A stretch of 39,344 nucleotides of DNA, from the NCBI GenBank assembly GCA_017649325.1, contig JAGCHA010000018.1:1-39344 (forward strand). The letters are read 5' to 3'. Shown piece by piece: positions 30,567 through 38,805 of the stretch (position 1 is its first letter; each line of letters starts with the position of its first letter). The notes under the pieces are model-generated. The model made no database searches. It saw only the letters and a program-made list of their open reading frames with translations, and had not been told where the DNA came from. The DNA is from Ruminococcus sp. GTDB lineage: Bacteria; Bacillota; Clostridia; Oscillospirales; Ruminococcaceae. Position numbers and translations under genes: made by a program.

Positions 30567-33500
30567 ATGAAGAAACTGCTTGCGGCAGTTACGTCTTTCG
30601 CAATGAGCGCATCGCTCATGACGAGTGCATTTGCTTCTTCCTTTAATGTTAGTGCTGCCGGCAGAGTATCTGCTGTGCAGCCTAACGTTAGTATAGGAGA
30701 AGTTGCAGACGTTGCTGTCAATAAAACTGCTCAGGCTGACTTCGTTGTAACTCCTGAAGAGGTTTCTGTTAATCCGGGTGAAACTGTAAAAGTCAAGATA
30801 ACTGCTGATGCAGGCTCTCACAAGGTCGCTACATTTATAGTAGGTCTTGATGATGCAGATCTCCCGCAGGGTATCACAGCAGATGTTGCTGAAGCTGATC
30901 TCCGCTGCAAGGCTGTAGACGGTCAGTTTACCTTCAAAGAACTTAACGGAAGATATTACTGCGATACGCTCGATTCGGGCGAGCCTATGGAGGTTAACTC
31001 CGATAAGGCTGTAATCGCATTTACACTCTCTGTCCCCGCTAACGCACAGCCCGGAGATTATACTTATAATCTCACACATTTCCACGTAGTTGAGGACGGT
31101 TATAACGGCGTCGAGTTTGACGCAACCATCAAGCCCGGTACCATCCACATTCTTGGTGAGGGCACAACAGCTCCTGCTACAACAGGCGCACCCACAAACA
31201 CAACAACTCCGGGCGGAGATGTAAGCGTTGTCGCTACAACTAAGACTCCCGATCCGAGCCTTAACATTGATGACGGCTTCATCATCAAGCCCGAGGATGT
31301 AGAAGTAAATGCAGGCGATACTGCCAGCATTAAGGTCTACGCTGAGAACAACAGCAACCGCAAGGTAGCTCAGTTCGTAGCTCAGATCATTGATTCTAAT
31401 CTTCCCATCAGTGGTGCTACTTCAACAATGTCAAAGACAAAGTGCTCTGCTGTTGAGGGCGGCTGCGAGTATAAGCTTTTAGGTGGTACATGGTACTGTG
31501 ATACTCTCGATTCTGGTGAGCCGCAGGAGATCAACACCGCTAAGGCTGTTGCTACATTCGATATCAGCATCCCCGCCGGTACAGCTCCCGGAACATACAC
31601 ATGGTATCTCGACAGATTCCACGTTGTTGAGGACGGATATAACGGCGTTGAGTTCGATGCTACTATCAAGCCCGCTACCATCACAGTTAATGGCGGCGGC
31701 ACAACTGCTGCTACACAGGGCGAGACTACTCCTGTTACTACAGGTACAAAGCCCGCTAGCGTAGATGCAGACTTCATCATTACTCCTGTGGACGTTGAGG
31801 TTGCTCCCGGAGAGGATGTAACTATCAACCTCATGTGCGAGAATGGCAGCAATCGTCTTGCTGGTCAGTTCGTTGTAAGAGTTGACGATGCGAATCTTCC
31901 CATCGACGGCGCTAAGGCAACAATGACAAGCCTGAGATGTACTGCTATCTCCGGTTCTCCCGAGTATAAGGAGATAGACGGCACTTGGTACTGTGACTGT
32001 CTCGACAGCGGTGACCCGCAGGAGATCGACACTTCCAAGCCTGTTGCTAAGATCACTATCTCTGTTCCTGCAGACGCAGAGCCCGGCGAGTACACATGGG
32101 CTCCCGACAGATTCCACGTAGTTGAAAACGGCTACGGAGCTATCGAGTTTGATGCAAACATCAAGTCCGGTAAGATCGTTGTTACTGGTGGTACAACAAC
32201 AACTTCCGAGGTAACAACTGCAGCTACCACTACAGCTAGTGATGACACTACAACTACCGTTACTACAACAGTTACTAATGCTGCTCCTGCTGACGGCGAG
32301 GTTGAGTGGAAGATACCCACTGTAAAGGCTAAGGCTGGCGATACTGTAACAATGGACGTAGTCGTTAACGGCGACTCTGACCTTGCAGTTGCAGGCGCAC
32401 AGTTCAAGATCACACCCGCTTCAGGTATCGCATTTGCAGGCGTAAACGCAACATCTGCGGCTTACAAGGCTGATATCCAGAAGAACGCTTCTACAAACGA
32501 ATTCGCTTTCGCTGAGGGCAAGGGTGCTGCTACAGCTGCTGCTGACGGCGCAGTTGTACTTTCACTTTCCTACAAGGTTCCCGCTGATGCAAGCGGTACT
32601 TACGCAGTTAAGTGGTCCGACGCTTTCGTAAGCGATACAAACGGCAATGCTATCACAGACAAGGTAACATTCACAGACGGTGCTATCGTCGTTGACGCTC
32701 CCGTTGACGGCAACATCTCTTGGGAGATACCTACTGTTCACGTTCAGCCCGGCAAGACAGCTACTCTCGATGTAGTAGTAGTTGATCCCAAGGCTGAGGC
32801 ACTCGAGGTTGCAGGCGCCCAGTTCAACATTGACGCTAAGGCACCTGTTGAGTTCAGCTCTGTAAAGGGCTCTGACGCATACAAGTCAGACATCGTAAAC
32901 AACAAGAATGAGTTTGCATTCGGCGAAGGCAAGGGTGCTGGCGTAGCTGCTGCTGACGGCGCTACAGTAATGACCCTTAAGTTCGACGTTCCTGCAGACA
33001 CAAAGGCAGGTACATATCCTGTTGAGTGGTCCAAGGCATTCGTTTCCGATACAAACGGCAGCGATATCACTGCTAACGTAACTCTCATCGACGGCGCTAT
33101 CATCGTTGATGCTCCTGTTACCGGCAAGGTTACATGGACTATCCCCGAAAAGCACGCTGTTCCCGGTGAAACAGTAACTATGGACGTTCTCGTATCCGTA
33201 GATGATGAGAACCTCGCAGTAGGCGGTGCTCAGTTCAACATTGACGCTGAGTCTCCTATCGCATTTGCTTCTGCAAAGGGTTCTGAAGGCTACAAGGCTG
33301 AGCTCACCTACAATGCAGACACTAAGGAATTTGCATTCGCAGAAGGCAAGGGCGCTGGCGTTGAGGCTGCTGACGGTTCTGTTGTTCTCCAGCTCACATA
33401 CACAGTACCCGAGGATGCTGCTGCAGGCGAGTATCCTGTTACATGGTCCAAGGCATTCATCTCCGATACCAACGGAGACGATATCACTGCTGACGTAGCT

Positions 33501-36053
33501 CTCATTGATGGTGCAATCATCATCGACGAGATCACATCTACAACAAGTGAAGTTACAACAACAGGTACTGACTCAGTGACAACTACTTCTTCTGAGACAG
33601 ATACAGTTTCCACAACTGATTCCGAGACTATAACAACAGTTTCGACTCAGGGAGAAGGTACAACTACTGTTGTAACAGCTCCTGACGGCGCAATCATCTG
33701 GGCAATCCAGAAGGTTGAGGCTATGCCCGGCGATACAGTTACAGTTCCTGTACTCGTTCTCGATCCCAACGGCGTTGCTCTCCCCGTAGGCGGTGCTCAG
33801 TTCGGCGTAACAGCTGACGCTCCTATCGCTTACGATTCTATCTCTGGCTCTGATGCATACGGTGCAGACGTAGTTGCAAATCCTGCAACATTCGAGTTTG
33901 CATTTGCTGATGCTAAGGGCGGCGAGAAGGCAGCTGCTAACAATGCAGTAGTATTCAACCTCACCTACACAGTTCCCAGGGAAACAGAACAGGGTGAGTA
34001 TCCTGTAAAGTGGACAAACGGCTTCTTCAGCGCAGCTAACTCCAAGGGCGAAGATATCTCCAATTATATCGTTTGCATGGACGGCGCTATCATCGTTAAG
34101 GAAGAGACAGATTATACAAGCGAAACAACAACAACAACATCTACAGCTACATGGACAGCTACTGAGACTGAGACAACAACTACACTCACAGTTGCTGAGG
34201 GCTCTATCATCTGGCAGGTTCCCACTGTTAAGGCTAAGCCCGGCGAAGAGGTAGCTCTCGATGTAATTGTTCTTGATCCCAACAACACAAAGCTTGAGGT
34301 CGGCGGTGCTCAGTTCATCGCTGCTGCTGAGGGTGACGTAACTCTCGTAAGCGGCACAGGTTCTGACGCTTATAAGGCTGACATCGAGTCCGGCAAGGAC
34401 GGCAACGCTAATGAGTTCGCATTTGCTCATCCCAAGGGAGAGGGCATTGCAGCTGATAACGGTGCAAAGGTTATCACTCTTACCTACAAGGTTCCCGAGA
34501 ATGCTAAGGACGGTGACAAGTATCCCGTAACTCTCAGCGAGCTCAACGCTTCTGATACGAACGGTCTTGACATCACAAAGCACATCCTCGTACTTGCAGG
34601 TGCTATCCTCGTTGAGGAAGAGACTCCTGTTTCTACAACAGAGTCTACCACAACAGGTACAGAAACAACTACTGCTTCTACAACAACTGAAGCTGTTGTG
34701 ACAGCTCCCGAGGGTGCTATCATTTGGCAGATCCAGAGAGTAGAGGCTAAGCCCGGCGAAACTGTAACAGTTCCCGTACTCGTACTCGATCCTAACGGAG
34801 TAAACCTCCCGATAGGCGGTGCACAGTTCGGCGTAACAGCTAAGACACCTATCGCATACAGTGCTATTTCAGCTACATCTGAAGGCTACGGTGCTGACGT
34901 TGTTGCAAATCCTGCAACATATGAGTTCGCATTCGCAAATGCTAAGGGTGCTGAGATGTCAGCTGCAAACGGTGCAACAGTATTCAATCTCACCTACACA
35001 GTTCCCGAGGGAACAGCAGCAGGCGAGTATCCTGTAGTTTGGACAAAGGACTTCTTCAATGTATCGTCCGCTGAGGGCGCAGATATGACTGGTCATATCA
35101 TCTGCCTCGACGGTGCTATCATCATTAAGGAAGAGACTACCACAACAACAGGCGAAAGCACAACATCTACTGATACAGAGACAACAACTACTACTGTTTC
35201 TGAGACAGGTGAGGATTCTACAACAACATCTGAAACAGGTGAGGTTTCTACAACTACAACAACATCTGAAACAACCACAGTATCTGAATCTGATACTGAT
35301 ACAGGTGTGTCTACAACTTCAACAACAAGCACAACTGTAACTGAGCTTCCTGATGCAGCTAAGTACGTAATTATTGAGGGTACAGCTATCGATGGCTTCT
35401 ACTTCAACCACGACGGCAGAACATTCAATAAGGGCCACGTAACTGCAACTAAGGTTCAGGTGGTTATGAACGATGGCACAACTGAGGATCTGACATTTGA
35501 TGATTCAGCACTCAGCTTCAAGGAGCAGGTAAGCGGCAAGGATAATCCTATGGAAGCTTACAGAGAATCGCAGACAGACTTCACCTACAACGTTGACGTT
35601 CTCTATGGCGGCAAGCCTCTCGAGTTCGCTGACGGCAAGCCTGTAACATTCAAGGCTTACATCGGTGTTAAGGGCGACTCTAACCTTGATAACAAGGCAG
35701 ATGCTAAGGATGCATCCAATGCTCTTGCATACTATGCTAAGATATCCACACTTGCTGAAGGCGAAAGCCCCGATACAGTAAGACTTAATCCTGATGCAAA
35801 CGAGATAATCAATAATAATCCCGACCTCGACCTCGACCAGTTCGGTGCATTCCTCGTAGACGTTGATAAGGACGTATACGACGCAGACAACTGGAAGACA
35901 ACAAAGAGCGGCAGAACTATTGATGCTAAGGATGCAAGCTGGATACTCAAGTACTACTCCATCATGTCTACAGGCGAGAATGATCGTCAGAAGGCATGGA
36001 ACGAGACTATTCTCGGCAGAGAGGAAAAGATAGCTGATTTCCTTATAAAGTAA
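30567..36053 (+). CDS. scaB: Scaffoldin ScaB: nine cohesins, X-module and dockerin
   Basis: This 1828-residue protein has a signal peptide (1-24 or so). Three cohesins of one class lie at about 58-198, 235-377 and 400-541 (FxITPxDVEVxPG, CDTLDSGEPxE, FHVVEDGY). Six cohesins of a second class start at about 578, 714, 852, 1040, 1212 and 1383 (WxIPTVKAKPG, VGGAQF, EFAFAxAKG). They are joined mostly by Thr-rich linkers, with almost none between cohesins 4, 5 and 6. A Thr/Ser/Glu linker (1524-1592) precedes an X-module (from about 1596, YVIIEGTAIDGFYFNHD) and a dockerin (from about 1699, GDSNLDNKADAKDASNALAY, then IDAKDASWILKYYS). The X-dockerin should bind the wall-anchored ScaE; second-class cohesins should bind the ScaA dockerin. 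Nine cohesins match the FD-1 arrangement. Confidence 0.93.
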   Translation: MKKLLAAVTSFAMSASLMTSAFASSFNVSAAGRVSAVQPNVSIGEVADVAVNKTAQADFVVTPEEVSVNPGETVKVKITADAGSHKVATFIVGLDDADLPQGITADVAEADLRCKAVDGQFTFKELNGRYYCDTLDSGEPMEVNSDKAVIAFTLSVPANAQPGDYTYNLTHFHVVEDGYNGVEFDATIKPGTIHILGEGTTAPATTGAPTNTTTPGGDVSVVATTKTPDPSLNIDDGFIIKPEDVEVNAGDTASIKVYAENNSNRKVAQFVAQIIDSNLPISGATSTMSKTKCSAVEGGCEYKLLGGTWYCDTLDSGEPQEINTAKAVATFDISIPAGTAPGTYTWYLDRFHVVEDGYNGVEFDATIKPATITVNGGGTTAATQGETTPVTTGTKPASVDADFIITPVDVEVAPGEDVTINLMCENGSNRLAGQFVVRVDDANLPIDGAKATMTSLRCTAISGSPEYKEIDGTWYCDCLDSGDPQEIDTSKPVAKITISVPADAEPGEYTWAPDRFHVVENGYGAIEFDANIKSGKIVVTGGTTTTSEVTTAATTTASDDTTTTVTTTVTNAAPADGEVEWKIPTVKAKAGDTVTMDVVVNGDSDLAVAGAQFKITPASGIAFAGVNATSAAYKADIQKNASTNEFAFAEGKGAATAAADGAVVLSLSYKVPADASGTYAVKWSDAFVSDTNGNAITDKVTFTDGAIVVDAPVDGNISWEIPTVHVQPGKTATLDVVVVDPKAEALEVAGAQFNIDAKAPVEFSSVKGSDAYKSDIVNNKNEFAFGEGKGAGVAAADGATVMTLKFDVPADTKAGTYPVEWSKAFVSDTNGSDITANVTLIDGAIIVDAPVTGKVTWTIPEKHAVPGETVTMDVLVSVDDENLAVGGAQFNIDAESPIAFASAKGSEGYKAELTYNADTKEFAFAEGKGAGVEAADGSVVLQLTYTVPEDAAAGEYPVTWSKAFISDTNGDDITADVALIDGAIIIDEITSTTSEVTTTGTDSVTTTSSETDTVSTTDSETITTVSTQGEGTTTVVTAPDGAIIWAIQKVEAMPGDTVTVPVLVLDPNGVALPVGGAQFGVTADAPIAYDSISGSDAYGADVVANPATFEFAFADAKGGEKAAANNAVVFNLTYTVPRETEQGEYPVKWTNGFFSAANSKGEDISNYIVCMDGAIIVKEETDYTSETTTTTSTATWTATETETTTTLTVAEGSIIWQVPTVKAKPGEEVALDVIVLDPNNTKLEVGGAQFIAAAEGDVTLVSGTGSDAYKADIESGKDGNANEFAFAHPKGEGIAADNGAKVITLTYKVPENAKDGDKYPVTLSELNASDTNGLDITKHILVLAGAILVEEETPVSTTESTTTGTETTTASTTTEAVVTAPEGAIIWQIQRVEAKPGETVTVPVLVLDPNGVNLPIGGAQFGVTAKTPIAYSAISATSEGYGADVVANPATYEFAFANAKGAEMSAANGATVFNLTYTVPEGTAAGEYPVVWTKDFFNVSSAEGADMTGHIICLDGAIIIKEETTTTTGESTTSTDTETTTTTVSETGEDSTTTSETGEVSTTTTTSETTTVSESDTDTGVSTTSTTSTTVTELPDAAKYVIIEGTAIDGFYFNHDGRTFNKGHVTATKVQVVMNDGTTEDLTFDDSALSFKEQVSGKDNPMEAYRESQTDFTYNVDVLYGGKPLEFADGKPVTFKAYIGVKGDSNLDNKADAKDASNALAYYAKISTLAEGESPDTVRLNPDANEIINNNPDLDLDQFGAFLVDVDKDVYDADNWKTTKSGRTIDAKDASWILKYYSIMSTGENDRQKAWNETILGREEKIADFLIK
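30738..32190 (+). repeat. ScaB cohesins 1-3 (ScaA-like class)
   Basis: Three tandem copies of about 430 bases carry the conserved blocks CDxLDSGxPxE and FHVVExGY. Copy 2 is nearly identical at DNA level to part of scaA. Confidence 0.85.
32299..35135 (+). repeat. ScaB cohesins 4-9 (second class)
   Basis: Six copies of about 410 bases begin with W(K/E/T/A/Q)IP or WxIQ and contain GGAQF or AGAQF and the FAF(A/G)E(G)KG block. Copies 7 and 9 resemble each other most (LDPNGVxLPxGGAQFGVTA), as do copies 5 and 6. Confidence 0.88.
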
Positions 36054-36076
36054 GTCAGCATCCATAGTAGCTATAA

Positions 36077-36108
36077 GCAAGTCGGACCTCGTGTCCGACT
36101 TGTTTTTT
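36077..36108 (+). terminator. Terminator of scaB
   Basis: A 10-bp perfect stem (caagtcggac at 36077-36086 and gtccgacttg at 36092-36101), loop ctcgt, followed by tttttt. Confidence 0.9.
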
Positions 36109-36123
36109 GCCTGTAATTTCATA

Positions 36124-36152
36124 TTGACTTCACAGCCGCAGAATACTATAAT
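36124..36152 (+). promoter_or_regulatory. Sigma-A promoter in the scaB-cttA gap
   Basis: -35 TTGACT, 17-bp spacer, -10 TATAAT, about 400 bases upstream of cttA and 16 bases after the scaB terminator U-run. Confidence 0.7.
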
Positions 36153-36158
36153 AGTAGA

Positions 36159-36374
36159 TGCCAGGCGAGAACCGTATTAAACAGTAATATGGCTTCACGC
36201 ACTAATAGGCTGCCTGCCACACAGGGCAAAGTTGTAGCTTTTGACGGAACAAGTCAGTAATAAAACAGTGAAATATTACAGAGAGGCATATTATTGATAA
36301 AATAGCCCGTTATAGGTTTTACTGATTGTGAAATACGTACAAAAATGATGATAATTAATCGTCAATTATTTTTT
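36159..36374 (+). ncRNA. Candidate structured RNA between scaB and cttA
   Basis: A transcript from the promoter at 36124-36152 would run through a hairpin ccgtatta (36172-36179) with taatatgg (36185-36192, one G-U pair). A smaller aaag-cttt hairpin lies near 36228-36241, and the unit may end at a weak AT-rich terminator, ataatt (36351-36356) with aattat (36364-36369) and a T run. No coding frame of note is present. It could instead be a long leader of cttA. Confidence 0.35.
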
Positions 36375-36394
36375 GGAAAAAAACGTTGTTTTTC

Positions 36395-36423
36395 TTGACT
36401 TATTCAGTATTGTGTGATAAAAT
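36395..36423 (+). promoter_or_regulatory. Sigma-A promoter of cttA
   Basis: -35 TTGACT, 17-bp spacer, -10 TAAAAT, giving a leader of about 118 bases before cttA. Confidence 0.7.
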
Positions 36424-36433
36424 GTAGTTATGA

Positions 36434-36478
36434 ATTTTCGGGGGGATTATAGGCTAATTGCCTTTATTCGCCGAAAAT
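36434..36478 (+). promoter_or_regulatory. Nested hairpin in the cttA leader
   Basis: Outer arms attttcgg (36434-36441) and ccgaaaat (36471-36478) enclose an inner hairpin aggc (36451-36454) and gcct (36460-36463). It starts a few bases after the predicted transcript start; the function is unknown, possibly stabilising the 5' end of the message. Confidence 0.45.
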
Positions 36479-36548
36479 GCAAGCTGAAATGCCGTCGTGT
36501 AATACGATAAGCTGTTTCAGACAAAATATGTTAGAGAGGTATAGAACA

Positions 36549-38708
36549 ATGAAGAACTCATTATTCAAGAGAGCTATCGCAGTAGCAGCTTCTGCTCCGC
36601 TCGCTCTCACTCAGTGCCTGACTGTTGCTAATGCTGCAAGCATCAACAACGCTGACATCACGGCGGTTGCTAATGAGACATTTACAGCAGACAACTCAGT
36701 TACACTGAACGGCACAGACGGTCTTATCTACATTGAGCCCGGAAAGGACGACACCGATAAGGACTACTACATCACAGATGGTACAGCGCTTGCTGACATC
36801 GAGGAATTCACAGCTGATGAGTACACCATCACAAAGGATTCCACATGGAACGAGCTTGTTTACGGTAAGCTCACATCAGAGGCTGGCAAGTCTGGTTCAT
36901 TCTCTGTACAGGACATTCTTAGCGATGCTGCTAAGAAGGCTGGCAACTATAAGGACATCACAAGCAGAATTGCAAAGTATGTTGGCGATGTGAAGTACAC
37001 TATCGCTGATAACGGTGATATCACTCTTACTTGCGACCTTTCAAACATCGCTCCCGAGTTTACAAAGAGCGACAAGGTAGAGGTTGCCGGTACATTCACA
37101 GCTGTTATCAAGGCTTCTGCTCTTGAGAACAGCACAAAGCTCGAAGGCACTCTTACATTCAAGGCTGCTGACGGCAAGGAGTACAAGGGTACAGCAATTG
37201 CTGACTACTTCCTTGCTAAGATAGCTGAGGTTGAGGAGAAGTTTGGTACAGATACTGAGTATGCAGGCGCTCTCAACTACTACAAGAAGCAGCTCAACAG
37301 AGCTAAGACATGGTCTGCAAAGGCTAAGTCCAAGACAACAGAGCTCAAGGAGTACGGTACATTTGCTGAGGCTCTCGCTGCTGTTAAGGCAAGCACATAC
37401 GGCCAGAAGGCTGAGGACAAGCTCAACAAGGAGATCCCCGCAAGCGGTTCTGCTGCAGCTTCCGACGCTACTGTAAACAAGTACTACGACAAGGCTCTTA
37501 AGCTCATTTCTGACAACGCTTCTTTCACAGTTGATATCACAACAGCTGACCTTGGCGCATTTGCTGATTCTCTCAAGAACATCACAGCTCAGCTCCTCGG
37601 CGGCACAGCTACATTCAGCGCTGAGTTCGATGATGCTGAGAAGGACGCAGTTGCTGAGTACCTCCTCTCTGAGTATGGTCTCGAGCTCACAGAAAGCTAT
37701 AAGACGATCGACATCACAGCTGACTATTCCGCTGTAGACAACGGTGCAGCTTCTGTTGACGTTAAAATGCAGAGAATCGTTAAGGCTGTAACAACTACAA
37801 CAGTTTCTACATCTTCTACAACTTCTACATCTACAGAGACTACATCTACAGAGACTGAGACAACTCCTACAGAGACTGAGTCTTCAACATCTACCACTGC
37901 TACCGGTACAGAGACAACTTCCTCTGAGACCACAACAAGAGCAGAGCGCAAGACTGTTGCTAACTACACAATTGAAGCTAAGACAGGCTTCTACCTCAAC
38001 ATCGACGAGAAGTTCAACAAGGAGCAGATCGAGTCTGTTTCTGTAAGCCTTGATGACAGCTATGTTTACTATGACGAGGATGACGAGGTAGTTGGTCAGG
38101 ACGTTATCGTTAAGGGCGAGAAGTTTGACATCACCGGCAAGGTTGATTTCGGTTCAGCTACACCTGCAAACGTATTCGTAAAGGGCGACTATGAGTTCGC
38201 TCACAAGGTTCCTCTCTTTGCTACAGAGGACATAATGGACGGCGCAAGAAAGATTCTCAGCGCTGGCGATAAGCTCGTTAAGGTAAACGGCGACGACGTT
38301 GCAGTAGTTTGCTACGTTGGCGTTAAGGGCGACGGCGACCTCAACTACAAGGCTGACGCTAAGGATGCTTCACTCGTTCTCAAGTGGTACTCTGCTATGT
38401 CAGTTCTCGAGGATCCCGAGACAACAGTATTCTCCAACAGCAATCAGATCACAGAGCTCAACGCAGAAGGCGAGAGAGTAGTTAAGGAGAACTACGACGA
38501 GAATCTTGACCAGTTCGCTGCATTCCTCTGCGACGTTGACAACGAGAACGCTGCTGACAACTGGTACGCACTCAAGCCCGCAAGAAAGCTTCTTGCTACT
38601 GACGCTTCCTTCATCCTGAAGATGTACTCAAGTGCTTCTACAGGCGGCGAAGTAGGCAGAACAGAGTGGAATGAAGTTCTCGGCGAGAAGTTCGCTAAGA
38701 AGAACTAA
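36549..38708 (+). CDS. cttA: CttA: cellulose-attachment protein with X-module-dockerin
   Basis: This 719-residue protein starts at ATG 36549 (AGAGAGG upstream). It has a signal peptide (1-30, ANAAS end) and an N-terminal region (31-413) that I cannot assign to a named family. A Thr/Ser/Glu linker (414-465) follows, then an X-module (from about 466, VANYTIEAKTGFYLNIDEKF) and a dockerin (from about 593, VKGDGDLNYKADAKDASLVL and LLATDASFILKMYS). In R. flavefaciens, CttA carries N-terminal cellulose-binding modules and its X-dockerin binds ScaE, fixing the cell to plant fibre. The position between scaB and scaE supports the name. The X-dockerin resembles that of ScaB, so the two would compete for ScaE. 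Own promoter. Confidence 0.88.
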   Translation: MKNSLFKRAIAVAASAPLALTQCLTVANAASINNADITAVANETFTADNSVTLNGTDGLIYIEPGKDDTDKDYYITDGTALADIEEFTADEYTITKDSTWNELVYGKLTSEAGKSGSFSVQDILSDAAKKAGNYKDITSRIAKYVGDVKYTIADNGDITLTCDLSNIAPEFTKSDKVEVAGTFTAVIKASALENSTKLEGTLTFKAADGKEYKGTAIADYFLAKIAEVEEKFGTDTEYAGALNYYKKQLNRAKTWSAKAKSKTTELKEYGTFAEALAAVKASTYGQKAEDKLNKEIPASGSAAASDATVNKYYDKALKLISDNASFTVDITTADLGAFADSLKNITAQLLGGTATFSAEFDDAEKDAVAEYLLSEYGLELTESYKTIDITADYSAVDNGAASVDVKMQRIVKAVTTTTVSTSSTTSTSTETTSTETETTPTETESSTSTTATGTETTSSETTTRAERKTVANYTIEAKTGFYLNIDEKFNKEQIESVSVSLDDSYVYYDEDDEVVGQDVIVKGEKFDITGKVDFGSATPANVFVKGDYEFAHKVPLFATEDIMDGARKILSAGDKLVKVNGDDVAVVCYVGVKGDGDLNYKADAKDASLVLKWYSAMSVLEDPETTVFSNSNQITELNAEGERVVKENYDENLDQFAAFLCDVDNENAADNWYALKPARKLLATDASFILKMYSSASTGGEVGRTEWNEVLGEKFAKKN

Positions 38709-38805
38709 GCACCAAACATCATAACCCCAAAGCATTGTTAAGTCTGCCGTCCAAGCGGCGGCAGGCTGACATATAAATCAAAATTATCTGAAAGGAATAA
38801 TCAAA

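Noticed and set aside
36220-36255. cacagggcaaag followed by a hairpin and tgacggaac resembles the start of a GEMM-I (c-di-GMP) riboswitch
   Set aside because: The second half (GACGCAAAGCC-like part and the second stem) does not match; a covariance model search would decide.
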